A model generated the notes under the pieces. It saw only the letters and a list, made by a program, of their open reading frames with translations, ran no database searches and had not been told where the DNA came from. Both the position numbers and the translations under genes were made by a program. From positions 1 to 64,000 of the forward strand of contig NZ_WKJH01000003.1 in assembly GCF_009674825.1 (NCBI RefSeq): a stretch of 64,000 bases of DNA, given 5' to 3'. Numbering within the stretch: the stretch's first letter is position 1; each line of letters opens with the position of its first letter. Source of the DNA: Maribacter luteus (GTDB lineage: Bacteria; Bacteroidota; Bacteroidia; Flavobacteriales; Flavobacteriaceae). Shown in pieces: positions 25,503 to 34,945 of the stretch.

Positions 25503-25516
25503 CCAAACCTTTAAGA

Positions 25517-26149
25517 ATGGAAGATAAATACCAAGAAACATTCGAAACTTGGAATAAAGTAGCCCCATTGTACGAGGAAAGATTCATGCAGCTGGATTTA
25601 TACAATGACACCTATGATGTTTTCTGTGGGTTATGGTCCAAACCCAAGGCTAGGGTTCTTGAAATTGGTTGTGGCCCCGGTAATATCACCCGTTATGTAA
25701 AAACCAACAATCCTAACAGTCATATAACGGCCATAGATGTTTCCAAGAACATGGTGAAATTGGCAAAAAAGAATATTCCCGAGGTTGATTTTCGGATCAT
25801 GGATTGTCGCAATTTACGGGATATCGGGAATTCGTTTGACGCTATCGTTTGCGGATTTACAATGCCATATCTATCAAAACCGGATTGCTCCAAATTAATT
25901 TCTGATTGTAAGGAATTAATGAACAAAGAGGCGGTTCTCTATTTAAGTTTTGTACCTGGGGACTATGATAGATCGGGGTATATTACAGGTAGTAGTGGAG
26001 ATAGAACCTATTTTTACTATCATGACCCAAAAGCCATCATAAAAGAATTGCACAAAAATTCTTTTTCGGTAATCCATAATATTGAAAAAGAATATCCCAA
26101 ATCCGATGGTTCCACTGAAACGCATACGATTATTATTGCCAAAAAATGA
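25517..26149 (+). CDS. Class I SAM-dependent methyltransferase
   Basis: This 210-residue methyltransferase has motif I RVLEIGCGPGNITRYV, the acidic residue that binds the ribose in ITAIDVSKNMVKLAK, and the motif III-like SFDAIVCGFTMPYLS. Post-motif sequence ends YITGSSGDRTYFYYHDPKAI. It transfers a methyl group from SAM to an unknown small-molecule acceptor. It begins 14 bases after the gene for a two-helix membrane protein. Confidence 0.85.
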   Translation: MEDKYQETFETWNKVAPLYEERFMQLDLYNDTYDVFCGLWSKPKARVLEIGCGPGNITRYVKTNNPNSHITAIDVSKNMVKLAKKNIPEVDFRIMDCRNLRDIGNSFDAIVCGFTMPYLSKPDCSKLISDCKELMNKEAVLYLSFVPGDYDRSGYITGSSGDRTYFYYHDPKAIIKELHKNSFSVIHNIEKEYPKSDGSTETHTIIIAKK

Positions 26150-26214
26150 AAATGGCAGTCAACCATATTTAAAACATTCCCCATATCAACGATGCCTGCA
26201 TTACGGTAAAATTT

Positions 26215-26334
26215 ATGGTTTTCTTGTTAATTATACTACTTTCAGGCTTGCTGAGACTTTATGTTCTACGCAGATGGCTAGATGATTTAAATAATGGAAA
26301 CAATAAACCCCATTCACATGTATTGATAAAATAA
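26215..26334 (+). CDS. Possible 39-residue membrane peptide
   Basis: This short frame starts MVFLLIILLSGLLRLYVLRR, a hydrophobic helix with a positive end, then a hydrophilic tail (LDDLNNGNNKPHSHVLIK). The composition is what a small single-span membrane protein looks like, but there is no strong ribosome site or known homolog to confirm it. It sits in the otherwise gene-free 26150-26480 interval. Confidence 0.3.
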   Translation: MVFLLIILLSGLLRLYVLRRWLDDLNNGNNKPHSHVLIK

Positions 26335-26480
26335 AATGCCCTGATTGCCCTTGTTATGGCGCTAAGTTTATAAATTTGGCCTCCTTTATATGAATACGCG
26401 CTGATTTTCAACGATTTCTTCCTTACAACGGTTCGTTGGCGAAAAGCTTAATCAAGAACCCTTAGTCAATACGAAGTGGA

Positions 26481-27413
26481 ATGATCACACATACAAGCAT
26501 CGAAAACGGTCTTTTCAAAGTAGAAACCGGACTTGAATCTTTGAATAAAAATATCTTCTGGATAGATTTGATCAATCCGACCAAGGAGGAAATAGAACGG
26601 ATTGAAGAGTATTTTGGGGTAGAATTATTCACTTCCCAAGAAAGTGAAGAAATCGAATCGAGTTCCAAATACAACGAAACTGAAAATGAAATAGGGATCA
26701 ACCTGAACTTTTTAAGAAAGGAAAACAACAAACATATTAATGATCCAGTCTCTTTTATCCTAAGAAAAGACTTTTTGATTACCCAGCGCGAACATGAATA
26801 CAAAACCTTTCAAGACACTTATAAAAAGGTAAAATCGATACGGCCAAAAACCGGGATCGATGTATTTCTTACCATACTGGACACACGGATAGATTTTGAT
26901 GCCGATTTAATCGAGAATATTACCGAACAGGTTACCGGAATCAGTAGAGGGTTGGTTAAGGACAATACCATTGAGCGTGAAGTTTTACTGAAAATAACCA
27001 CCTTTCAAGAATCCACCATTTCAATACGTGAAAACATCATTGAAAAACAACGCATACTTTCTGCCATATTGAAGAGTAAATTCTTTCCGCAAGAGGATTA
27101 TGAAAATATCAGGGTAATGATCAAGGATGTTGGTTCTTTGTTAGACCATACCAGCTTTAACTTTGAACGCCTTGAATTTCTACAAAACACGTTTTTAGGC
27201 TTGGTGGATATGGAACAAAACCGGATCATTAAGATCTTCACGGTGGTAACGGTAATTTTTATGCCCCCTACCCTGATCGCCAGTATGTATGGTATGAACT
27301 TTAAATTTATGCCGGAATTGGGTAAGACCTGGGGTTATCCATTAGCTATAGGACTCATGGTACTATCTTCTGTTTTGACGCTTTTATTCTTTAAACGTAA
27401 AAGATGGCTCTGA
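26481..27413 (+). CDS. corA: CorA-type magnesium/cobalt transporter
   Basis: This 310-residue protein has a long cytoplasmic helical domain (residues 1-245), then two C-terminal helices. The first ends in the selectivity motif GMN (PPTLIASMYGMNFKFMPEL), and the second (IGLMVLSSVLTLLFFKRKRWL) ends in a basic tail. It transports Mg2+ or related divalent cations across the inner membrane as a pentamer. It stands alone, with no operon partner in the same direction. Confidence 0.9.
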   Translation: MITHTSIENGLFKVETGLESLNKNIFWIDLINPTKEEIERIEEYFGVELFTSQESEEIESSSKYNETENEIGINLNFLRKENNKHINDPVSFILRKDFLITQREHEYKTFQDTYKKVKSIRPKTGIDVFLTILDTRIDFDADLIENITEQVTGISRGLVKDNTIEREVLLKITTFQESTISIRENIIEKQRILSAILKSKFFPQEDYENIRVMIKDVGSLLDHTSFNFERLEFLQNTFLGLVDMEQNRIIKIFTVVTVIFMPPTLIASMYGMNFKFMPELGKTWGYPLAIGLMVLSSVLTLLFFKRKRWL

Positions 27414-27594
27414 TAATTGGCCTTTTTTAAATAAACCCTTACGGAAGAATAAAAAATATTGTGAAATTCTGAAATGGGTAGGCCATGTTCAAAAACTTAA
27501 CACTGGTCTAAAAATACACTTATTGCCAAAAACGATTGAATCCCGCCTAATTACATCAAAAACACCTTTCTACAAGGCTGTTACGTCTTTTCCT

Positions 27595-28548
27595 TTATCT
27601 CGTTTTCAAGTAGTTCACGACATTGTTTTCAATACGCTCCTGAATATTCGAAATATTGGCTTTTTCAAAAGATTCCCCGGTAATATTCTCGTAGAGTTCA
27701 ATATAGCGCTCAGAAACCGTTTCAATATAGGCATCGGTCATTTCGGGTAAGGTTTGTCCTTCCAATCCCTGAAAACCATTACCGATCAACCATTGGCGAA
27801 CAAACTCTTTCGAAAGTTGTTTTTGGGCCTCTCCCCTATTTTGTCTGTCCTGATAACCCTCGGCATAAAAATAGCGTGAAGAATCGGGCGTATGTATTTC
27901 ATCTATCAAAACGATTTTACCATCCTTGGTCTTTCCGAATTCATATTTGGTATCGACCAAGATCAATCCCCTAGCGGCAGCAATCTCGGTTCCCCTTTGG
28001 AACAATGCTTTCGTGTATTTCTCAAGCACAGCATAATCAGCTTCCGAAACAATTCCCCTTTTCAGGATATCCTCCTTTGAAATATCTTCATCATGATCGC
28101 CCATTTCTGCCTTTGTTGCCGGGGTAATTATGGGTTCGGGAAATTTATCGTTCTCTTTCATACCATCGGGCATGGGAACACCACAGAGCATTCTTTTGCC
28201 AGCCTTATACTCACGGGCCGCATGACCCGATAGATAACCACGTATAACCATTTCTACCTTAAAAGGCTCGCAAGCATGGCCCACGGCCACATTAGGGTCT
28301 GGGGTAGCCATTAACCAATTAGGAACAATATCGGCCGTATCTGCCATCATTTTAGTGGCGATTTGGTTTAAGATCTGTCCTTTATAGGGTATTCCCTTCG
28401 GCATTACCACATCAAAAGCCGAAAGTCGATCAGTGGCTATCATAACCATGATGTCATTTTCAAGACGGTACACCTCCCGCACTTTGCCTTTATAAACACT
28501 TTGTTGTCCTGGAAAATTGAAGTTTGTATCGGTTATCGTATTACCCAT
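27595..28548 (-). CDS. purC: Phosphoribosylaminoimidazole-succinocarboxamide synthase
   Basis: This 317-residue SAICAR synthase matches the longer, eukaryote-like PurC common in Bacteroidota. The nucleotide loop is [51 protein letters not shown] and [13 protein letters not shown] are conserved. It ligates aspartate to CAIR with ATP in purine synthesis, in the cytosol. It follows phoH (stop at 28558) after 9 bases and is likely co-transcribed with it. Confidence 0.93.
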   Translation of the reverse strand: MGNTITDTNFNFPGQQSVYKGKVREVYRLENDIMVMIATDRLSAFDVVMPKGIPYKGQILNQIATKMMADTADIVPNWLMATPDPNVAVGHACEPFKVEMVIRGYLSGHAAREYKAGKRMLCGVPMPDGMKENDKFPEPIITPATKAEMGDHDEDISKEDILKRGIVSEADYAVLEKYTKALFQRGTEIAAARGLILVDTKYEFGKTKDGKIVLIDEIHTPDSSRYFYAEGYQDRQNRGEAQKQLSKEFVRQWLIGNGFQGLEGQTLPEMTDAYIETVSERYIELYENITGESFEKANISNIQERIENNVVNYLKTR

Positions 28549-28557
28549 AGCGAATGC

Positions 28558-29511
28558 TTAATTTTGATGTTCTATGCTTTTGTAAGCATCAATTACTTTT
28601 TTGACCAATTTATGACGGATGACATCCTTGTCATCTAAATAGATCATGGAGATTCCGTTGACATTGCCAAGAATCAACAAGGCCTCTTTTAATCCGGAAA
28701 TCACCCTTCTAGGTAAATCTATCTGACCTGGATCACCTGTAATCAGGAATTTGGCATTTTTACCCATTCGGGTAAGGAACATTTTCATTTGCGCGTGTGT
28801 GGTATTCTGGGCTTCATCCAGGATAACAAAAGCATTATCCAAAGTTCGCCCCCTCATAAAGGCCATCGGTGCTATTTGAATGGTTCCGTTTTCAATAAAA
28901 TGGGCCAATTTTTCAGCGGGGATCATATCTCTAAGAGCATCGTACAAAGGCTGCATATAGGGATCCAATTTTTCCTGAAGATCACCGGGTAAAAAACCTA
29001 GGTTTTCCCCTGCCTCTACTGCTGGGCGGGTCAAAATGATACGTTTTACCTGTTTTTCCTTGAGTGCCTTAACGGCCAAAGCGACTCCGGTATAGGTTTT
29101 GCCCGTTCCTGCGGGACCAATGGCAAAGACCATATCGTTTTTAAGTGAGGCGTCTACCAATCTACGCTGGTTAACGGTCTGGGCCTTGATCAAGCGACCA
29201 CTAACCCCATGTACCAGAACAGCTCCACTATTTTCAGGGGATTCATAATCCTCTTTTCCGTTACTGGTCAAAAGGCGTTCTATACTATTCTCGTCCAACT
29301 TATTGTATTTTATGAAATGTTGGGAAAGCATGTCGAACCTTTTGTCGAATTCCTCTAAAAGTTCCTCGTCTCCGTATACTTTTATTTTATTTCCCCGAGC
29401 TACTATCTTCAGTTTCGGGAAATACTTTTTAATGATATCAATATTCTCGTTTGCCTGTCCAAAAAACTCCCTTGGACTAATCTCGATAAGTTCTAGAATA
29501 AGTTCGTTCAA
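28558..29511 (-). CDS. phoH: PhoH-family ATPase
   Basis: This 317-residue protein has an N-terminal KH-like segment and a P-loop ATPase core. The Walker A is GPAGTGKTYTGVALA at about 133-147, and the Walker B FVILDEAQNTTHAQMKMFLT. LTRPAVEAGENLGFLPGDLQ and GDPGQIDLP are PhoH-specific. It is an RNA-associated ATPase/putative helicase of the phosphate-starvation PhoH class. It is divergent from the SAM hydrolase gene and upstream of purC. Confidence 0.9.
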   Translation of the reverse strand: MNELILELIEISPREFFGQANENIDIIKKYFPKLKIVARGNKIKVYGDEELLEEFDKRFDMLSQHFIKYNKLDENSIERLLTSNGKEDYESPENSGAVLVHGVSGRLIKAQTVNQRRLVDASLKNDMVFAIGPAGTGKTYTGVALAVKALKEKQVKRIILTRPAVEAGENLGFLPGDLQEKLDPYMQPLYDALRDMIPAEKLAHFIENGTIQIAPMAFMRGRTLDNAFVILDEAQNTTHAQMKMFLTRMGKNAKFLITGDPGQIDLPRRVISGLKEALLILGNVNGISMIYLDDKDVIRHKLVKKVIDAYKSIEHQN

Positions 29512-29572
29512 AAAATGGTGGGGTGTTAAATTAATGCCTGTAATAATAATTTCACTTGGCTGTTTTTTTGTT

Positions 29573-29580
29573 TAATTTTG
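29573..29580 (+). promoter_or_regulatory. Bacteroidota-type -7 box (TAATTTTG)
   Basis: TAATTTTG matches the TAnnTTTG consensus of Bacteroidota sigma factor sites and lies 60 bases before the start of the SAM hydrolase gene at 29640. A clear -33 TTG at the normal spacing is not obvious. Confidence 0.35.
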
Positions 29581-29639
29581 TTTAACAAACTTAAGTAAAA
29601 TTTAGGTTTGACGAATCAAAAACATATCAACATTGCTGT

Positions 29640-30470
29640 ATGGCAATAATAACATTAACGACCGATTTTGGATTAAAAGATCATTTTGTAGGAGCTTTGA
29701 AGGGCGCTATCTACAAAGAACTCGCCGATGCAAGGATTGTTGATATTTCGCATAACGTTAGTCCGTTCAACATTCAAGAATGTGCATATATTCTAAAAAA
29801 CTCTTATCAAAGCTTCCCAAAAGGCACCATTCATATCGTTGGTGTAGATTCGGAAGCCACTCCGGAAATAAAACATATTGTCGTACTTATCGACGGTCAC
29901 TATTTCATTACGGCGGATAATGGGGTGATCGGTTTGATCATTTCCGAGATAAAGCCCCAAAAAGTCTTTGAGATCAACTTACCCAATACCGAAAATGGCC
30001 CTTTTCCCGTGTTGGATGTTTTTGTGAAAGTGGCCTGCCATATAGTTAGAGGGGGTACCTTGGAGGTTGTTGGCAAGTCGTTGGATACTTTGAAAGACCT
30101 TAGGGACTTTTCACCACGTATCGCCGATGATGGTAAAAAAATCATAGGCAGTATCATTTATATAGACAACTATGGCAATGTGGTGACAAATATTCAAAAA
30201 AGTCTTTTCGAGGCCTATAGAAAAGGACGCTCCTTCGAATTGCACGCAAGAACCAGTTTGATCACTAAAATCCTCAATAATTACAGTGAAATCGTTAATT
30301 ATGAATTAGATCGTAACAGAAGAAAAGGTGCCGGTGACCTGCTCGCGCTTTTTAATTCTTCAGGGTATATTGAATTGGCAATCTATAAAAGTAACCTGAA
30401 AACCGTTGGGGGGGCCTCCACTTTATTAGGGTTGGATTATAGGGATACCGTGACGATAAATTTTTTATAA
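29640..30470 (+). CDS. SAM hydroxide adenosyltransferase (DUF62)
   Basis: This 276-residue protein has the Asp/His-containing motifs LTTDFGLKDHFVGALKG and VDISHNVSPFNIQECAYIL, and the second-domain IIYIDNYGNVVTNI. These are the DUF62 duplication. Family members hydrolyse S-adenosylmethionine to adenosine and methionine with a hydroxide nucleophile; chlorinases and fluorinases are relatives. No halogenase-specific context is seen. The stop touches the start of the next gene at 30471, so translation is coupled. Confidence 0.88.
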   Translation: MAIITLTTDFGLKDHFVGALKGAIYKELADARIVDISHNVSPFNIQECAYILKNSYQSFPKGTIHIVGVDSEATPEIKHIVVLIDGHYFITADNGVIGLIISEIKPQKVFEINLPNTENGPFPVLDVFVKVACHIVRGGTLEVVGKSLDTLKDLRDFSPRIADDGKKIIGSIIYIDNYGNVVTNIQKSLFEAYRKGRSFELHARTSLITKILNNYSEIVNYELDRNRRKGAGDLLALFNSSGYIELAIYKSNLKTVGGASTLLGLDYRDTVTINFL

Positions 30471-30758
30471 ATGCTGGTACGTATCGTAAAACTAACATTC
30501 AAGACAGAACATATACACGAATTTGAGGGAATTTTTGAAGCTTCGAATGAATTGATAAGCAATTTTGAAGGATGTATTTCTGTTGATTTATTACAGGACA
30601 TTGCAAACCCCAACGTCTTTTTCACCTATAGCCATTGGCAAAGTGAAGATCATTTGAATGCCTATCGAAATTCGAAAGTATTCAAAACAATTTGGGGCAA
30701 AACCAAAATATTGTTCAGTGACAAACCGGAAGCATGGAGTTTGCAAAAAAGGCATTGA
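30471..30758 (+). CDS. ABM-domain protein (quinol monooxygenase-like)
   Basis: This 95-residue protein is a single antibiotic-biosynthesis-monooxygenase domain, a dimeric ferredoxin-like fold: MLVRIVKLTFKTEHIHEFEG, then FEGCISVDLLQDIANPNVFF, and HWQSEDHLNAYRNSKVFKTI. It is likely cytosolic. Its substrate is unknown. It abuts the SAM hydrolase gene. Confidence 0.8.
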   Translation: MLVRIVKLTFKTEHIHEFEGIFEASNELISNFEGCISVDLLQDIANPNVFFTYSHWQSEDHLNAYRNSKVFKTIWGKTKILFSDKPEAWSLQKRH

Positions 30759-31115
30759 GAAAAAAATGTACCATATATTCGGGGTTTGGCAATTTGGATT
30801 TCTTAGACTTATAAACATTACAAATGAATGGGGAATAAGATTTTTTTTGTCCGATATTCGATACCGTATTTTTAAAATATGACCCACTGTACTATTTACG
30901 GTCGATACCAACGTTTTTACCTGCATGCGGATCATTGTTTTATTTTAATTAAGGGACCTACATACGGAAAGGTGAGTGTTGATAAGTTTGTTTCCTTAAA
31001 AAGGACAATTAAAATATCTTTGTTTGATTGCGTAAGGCATGTTCAATAAAATTTAAGGGTGCATGGCCAGTAAAAAAAATCGAACAAAAAGTAATTCAGA
31101 AAAAAAGAACATCGA
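30759..31115. other. dnaN upstream region with a candidate -7 box
   Basis: No gene is supported here. TATCTTTG at 31015-31022 fits the TAnnTTTG box and is 94 bases before the dnaN start, so the transcription start would be near 31029. The leader is unusually A-rich (for example CAGTAAAAAAAATCGAAC). Confidence 0.4.
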
Positions 31116-32234
31116 ATGAAATTTATAGTATCCAGTACTTATTTGCTAAAACAACTTCAGGTTTTAGGTGGGGTCATCAATAACAGTAATACCCTTCCGA
31201 TCTTGGACAATTTCCTTTTTGATTTACAGCAGAATAAATTAACGGTTTCAGCCTCCGATTTAGAAACCACAATGAGCACTGTTCTCGAAGTGGATTCTGA
31301 CAACGAAGGAACCATTGCGGTACCCGCAAAATTATTATTGGAGACCTTAAAGACCTTTCCGGAACAACCATTGACTTTTGTTGTGGAAGATAACAACACT
31401 GTTGAAATAAGCAGTAACCATGGTAAATATGCCTTGGCATATGCAGATGGGGCAGAATTCCCCAAGGCTGTTGAATTGGCCAACCCCAGTTCTACCGTTA
31501 TTATGGGCGATATTCTGGCCACCGCCATCAATAAGACCATTTTCGCTGCCGGGAATGATGATCTTAGACCGGTAATGAGCGGTGTGTTCTTTCAGTTTTC
31601 CCCTGAGCATTTGACCTTTGTGGCCACAGACGCCCATAAATTGGTGAAATACCAAAGAGCGGACGTTACCGCTTCGCAAGTGGCGGAATTCATCATGCCA
31701 AAAAAACCATTGAACTTATTAAAAGGGATTTTGGCAGGTAGTGAATCCGAAGTTACCATTGAATACAATGACAGTAATGCCAAGTTCAGTTTTGAGAACA
31801 CCGAACTGATCTGTAGATTGATAGATGGAAAATACCCGAATTATGAAGCGGTGATTCCAAAGGAGAATCCCAATAAATTGACCATTGCCAGAAATCAATT
31901 CCTAAGTTCTGTTAGGCGAGTATCTATATTCTCTAACAAAACCACACACCAGATCAGGTTAAAGATCGCTGGTGCGGAATTGAATATTTCAGCCGAGGAC
32001 ATTGATTATAGCAATAAGGCCGAAGAACGTTTAACCTGTTCTTACCATGGTGATGACATGCAGATCGGCTTCAATTCAAGGTTTTTGACCGAAATGTTGA
32101 ACAACTTGAATTCCGATGAAGTATCCTTGGAAATGAGTTTACCCAACAGGGCAGGAATCCTAACCCCTACAGATGGTTTGGATGAAGGCGAACATGTGAC
32201 CATGTTGGTTATGCCGGTAATGTTGAACAGCTAA
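31116..32234 (+). CDS. dnaN: DNA polymerase III beta subunit (sliding clamp)
   Basis: This 372-residue protein contains three clamp domains: MKFIVSSTYLLKQLQVLGGV, the first domain; FVATDAHKLVKYQR in the second; and YNSRFLTEMLNNLN-type sequence in the third, ending VMPVMLNS. It closes around DNA as a dimer and tethers polymerase III. It is preceded by a 357-base intergenic region and followed by a strong bidirectional terminator. It is core genome with mnmE nearby. Confidence 0.94.
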   Translation: MKFIVSSTYLLKQLQVLGGVINNSNTLPILDNFLFDLQQNKLTVSASDLETTMSTVLEVDSDNEGTIAVPAKLLLETLKTFPEQPLTFVVEDNNTVEISSNHGKYALAYADGAEFPKAVELANPSSTVIMGDILATAINKTIFAAGNDDLRPVMSGVFFQFSPEHLTFVATDAHKLVKYQRADVTASQVAEFIMPKKPLNLLKGILAGSESEVTIEYNDSNAKFSFENTELICRLIDGKYPNYEAVIPKENPNKLTIARNQFLSSVRRVSIFSNKTTHQIRLKIAGAELNISAEDIDYSNKAEERLTCSYHGDDMQIGFNSRFLTEMLNNLNSDEVSLEMSLPNRAGILTPTDGLDEGEHVTMLVMPVMLNS

Positions 32235-32258
32235 GAAATCATCGACCACATTCCATAT

Positions 32259-32290
32259 AAAAAAGACCACTGATATAGTGGTCTTTTTTT
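32259..32290. terminator. Bidirectional terminator between dnaN and the DUF4870 gene
   Basis: AAAAGACCACT (32261-32271) pairs with AGTGGTCTTTT (32277-32287) around a GATAT loop. An A run precedes and a T run follows, so it can work in both directions between converging genes. Confidence 0.85.
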
Positions 32291-32310
32291 ATTTTAAGTA
32301 AAAATGTTTC

Positions 32311-32676
32311 TTAAGCAATAAATCGGATCGTTCCGAAGTAACTTGGTGATTCCCCATTACTGGCCCGTACGGCATTCACAATGGGCATGATCAAGGAAAG
32401 CATCCCTGCGAAAACCAACAGTAATATTCCCAGACCCAATAAAAGGATACTCGGTATACCTATTACCAAATAAAGGATAAGACTCAATTGTAGGTTAATT
32501 ACAGATTTACCATGTTCGTTCATTCCAAGAACCGCATCCTTATTGGTAAGCCAAAGGATCAGGGGTACAATAAGACCACCAAATCCCGTTACATAATCTA
32601 AATATTGGGTCAAATGTGTAATGACCAAAAGTTGCCGATCTTCTCGAAAAGTGATGTTTTTGCTTATAATTTCCAT
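32311..32676 (-). CDS. DUF4870 membrane protein
   Basis: This 121-residue protein has three likely helices: FGGLIVPLILWLTNKDA, then LILYLVIGIPSILLLGLGIL and LLVFAGMLSLIMPIVNAVRA. The HLTQYLDYVTGFGGLIVPLI and SVINLQLSLILYLV segments are typical of DUF4870 (Tic20-like). Function is unknown; inner-membrane location is likely. It converges on dnaN with the shared terminator between them. Confidence 0.8.
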   Translation of the reverse strand: MEIISKNITFREDRQLLVITHLTQYLDYVTGFGGLIVPLILWLTNKDAVLGMNEHGKSVINLQLSLILYLVIGIPSILLLGLGILLLVFAGMLSLIMPIVNAVRASNGESPSYFGTIRFIA

Positions 32677-32751
32677 TTTTTTGATTGATTTTAGATGAAT
32701 AACTATATATAAGACGCAAAAACAAAGTTTTTGTTACAAAGAACCCTAAGG

Positions 32752-33168
32752 CTATTTATCCTTATTGAGTTTATTAAGTTTTACTTTATCCTTGGCTATT
32801 GAAGCTTTAAGTTTTTCTTTCTTAGCCTCCATCTTCTCAATATCAACAGGAGATAATTTACCTTTTGCCTTTCCTTTTTCCAATTTATCCTCTAAGGATA
32901 GTATTTTACGTTCATTTTTAGCAATGGCTTTTTGCTTTTCCCTTATACTTTGATCCAATTTATCGGCCTGTTTCTTTTTCTTGGCTTCCTTTTTCGCTTC
33001 TTTCTCTTTTTTAGCGGCTTTCTTTTCTTCTTTTTCGACCTTTTTGATTACCGCTTTCCGCTCTAACTCGGCCTCCTTTTCTATATCGGAAGTGCTACGG
33101 ACTTCGGTCTGGGCCGATGATACCTGAAAGGCAATGACAAATAATAAAGTGAAGATAATCTGTTTCAT
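32752..33168 (-). CDS. Secreted Lys/Glu-rich coiled-coil protein
   Basis: This 138-residue protein has a signal peptide (MKQIIFTLLFVIAFQVSSAQ), then nearly all helix-forming charged residues: EKEEKKAAKKEKEAKKEAKK at about 45-65 and a heptad-like RKILSLEDKLEKGKAKGKLS. No family beyond low-complexity coiled coil can be named. It is probably periplasmic. Bacteroidota commonly carry such short charged exported proteins, whose role is not known. Confidence 0.6.
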   Translation of the reverse strand: MKQIIFTLLFVIAFQVSSAQTEVRSTSDIEKEAELERKAVIKKVEKEEKKAAKKEKEAKKEAKKKKQADKLDQSIREKQKAIAKNERKILSLEDKLEKGKAKGKLSPVDIEKMEAKKEKLKASIAKDKVKLNKLNKDK

Positions 33169-33302
33169 TCTAATAAAATTATATGGTTAATGTTGGGGCG
33201 AATATATAAAATTCAATGATTGCTATTCAATATTATAACACGACGTTAACAGCCATGAAATATAGCCTTGATTTGCCTATTTTTGCCTTAAAATAACATC
33301 TC

Positions 33303-34715
33303 ATGAATTCTATGGATACTATTGTTGCTTTAGCTACACCTTCAGGTGCTGGGGCCATTGCCGTAATTCGGGTATCGGGCAAGGACGCCATTACATTGGC
33401 CAATAGTGTATTTACATCTATTCACGGGAAAGATCTTACCCAGCAGAAAAGTCATACGATTCATTTAGGCCATATTATGGATGGAAAGAAAACCTTGGAC
33501 GAGGTCTTACTATCCGTGTTCAAAGGCCCTAATTCCTATACAGGGGAAAACGTTATCGAAATATCCTGTCACGGATCACCCTATATTCAACAACAGATCA
33601 TCCAATTGTTCCTTCGTAAGGGATGCCGAATGGCCGATGCGGGGGAATTTACCCTGCGTGCCTTCTTGAACGGAAAGCTAGACTTGAGTCAGGCAGAAGC
33701 GGTAGCAGATTTAATTTCAAGTGAAAACGAAGCATCACACCAAATAGCCATGCAGCAAATGCGTGGTGGTTTCAGTAACGAAATAAAAATGTTGCGGGAC
33801 GAACTATTGAATTTCGCCTCCTTGATCGAATTGGAGCTCGATTTTGCCGAAGAAGATGTTGAATTTGCCGACCGTTCCCAATTCAAGGCACTTTTAAATA
33901 GGATCCAAGAAGTCCTGAAAAGATTGATCGATTCTTTCGCTGTCGGTAATGTTATAAAAAACGGAATTCCCGTGGCTATTGTCGGGGAACCCAATGTTGG
34001 TAAATCAACGTTACTGAATTCCCTGTTGAACGAAGAGCGAGCCATAGTTTCCGATATTGCAGGTACGACCCGCGACGCCATTGAGGATGAAATGAACATT
34101 GGGGGTATTGGTTTCCGTTTCATTGATACCGCAGGTATTCGGGAAACCAAGGACGTGGTCGAAAATATCGGCATAAAAAAAACCTTTGAAAAAATAACCC
34201 AGGCCCAAGTAGTCCTGTTTCTTCATAGTGCCGAAGAATTCAAAAAGTCGGAAATAGACCTTAAAAGCCTACAGACCGAAGTTGGTAAAATAGCTACCAA
34301 ACATCCAGATAAACCTTTAGTTATCTTGGTGAATAAAATCGATATTCTAAGTGAAAAGGAAAGGGAATCCCTAAAGCAACTCCTTACCAATGTCGACGGC
34401 ACTACCTTTCAAATGATTTCTGCCAAAACCGGTGAGGGAGTCGAAGCCCTAAAAAACCAACTTCTGCATTTTGTGAATACCGGTGCCTTGCGAAACAATG
34501 AGACCATTGTCACCAATACCCGCCACTATGATGCCCTTTTAAAAGCATTGGAAGAAGTGCAAAAAGTTCAATTTGGTCTCGAAAATGGGATATCCGGTGA
34601 TCTTTTGGCCATCGATATTCGCCAAGCCTTGTACCATTTTGGTGAGATTACCGGTGAGATCACCTCTGATGACCTCTTGGGAAATATCTTTGCGAATTTT
34701 TGTATCGGGAAATAA
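33303..34715 (+). CDS. mnmE: tRNA modification GTPase MnmE
   Basis: This 470-residue protein has the N-terminal tetrahydrofolate-binding domain (ATPSGAGAIAVIRVSG), the helical domain (GEFTLRAFLNGKLDLSQAEA), and the G domain with G1 GEPNVGKSTLLNSLL at 228-242, G3 DTAGIRET, and G4 NKID. It ends in the obligatory FCIGK, where Cys is catalytic. With MnmG it adds the 5-carboxymethylaminomethyl group to wobble uridines. ATG 33303 was chosen; ATG 33312 is a close alternative. The accessory island starts immediately after its stop, consistent with the mnmE 3' end being a common integration site. Confidence 0.94.
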   Translation: MNSMDTIVALATPSGAGAIAVIRVSGKDAITLANSVFTSIHGKDLTQQKSHTIHLGHIMDGKKTLDEVLLSVFKGPNSYTGENVIEISCHGSPYIQQQIIQLFLRKGCRMADAGEFTLRAFLNGKLDLSQAEAVADLISSENEASHQIAMQQMRGGFSNEIKMLRDELLNFASLIELELDFAEEDVEFADRSQFKALLNRIQEVLKRLIDSFAVGNVIKNGIPVAIVGEPNVGKSTLLNSLLNEERAIVSDIAGTTRDAIEDEMNIGGIGFRFIDTAGIRETKDVVENIGIKKTFEKITQAQVVLFLHSAEEFKKSEIDLKSLQTEVGKIATKHPDKPLVILVNKIDILSEKERESLKQLLTNVDGTTFQMISAKTGEGVEALKNQLLHFVNTGALRNNETIVTNTRHYDALLKALEEVQKVQFGLENGISGDLLAIDIRQALYHFGEITGEITSDDLLGNIFANFCIGK

Positions 34716-34821
34716 AGGTTGTTTCTCCCATTGTACTTAAGAAAACCATCCTAAAACTTCTTCCCCAATAGTACCATTTAAACTATCCCCTCCCGGATAT
34801 TAAATCACAGGTAGACGATGA

Positions 34822-34905
34822 TCAAAAACCGTTAGGTAAACCTTTTTTCTCAAAATCCTTTATTCCTTGTATTATGTGGTCCTTGGTAACCTTATCGAAC
34901 ATCAT
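34822..34905 (-). pseudogene. Truncated N-terminus of an McrB-like restriction protein
   Basis: This 27-codon frame starts MMFDKVTKDHIIQGIKDFEK and ends KGLPNGF followed by TGA. The sequence matches the start of a known family N-terminus (the ScoMcrA-like head of 5-methylcytosine restriction enzymes, xFDKVTKDHVLQGIKDxxxKGxPxGF). In intact members this continues into FGPSSTYD. Here the frame stops right there. It is a remnant of a second restriction system between mnmE and hsdR. Confidence 0.55.
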
Positions 34906-34945
34906 TGTCTCTCTACTTGTAATTTTATAAAAAAATCATTCAATT

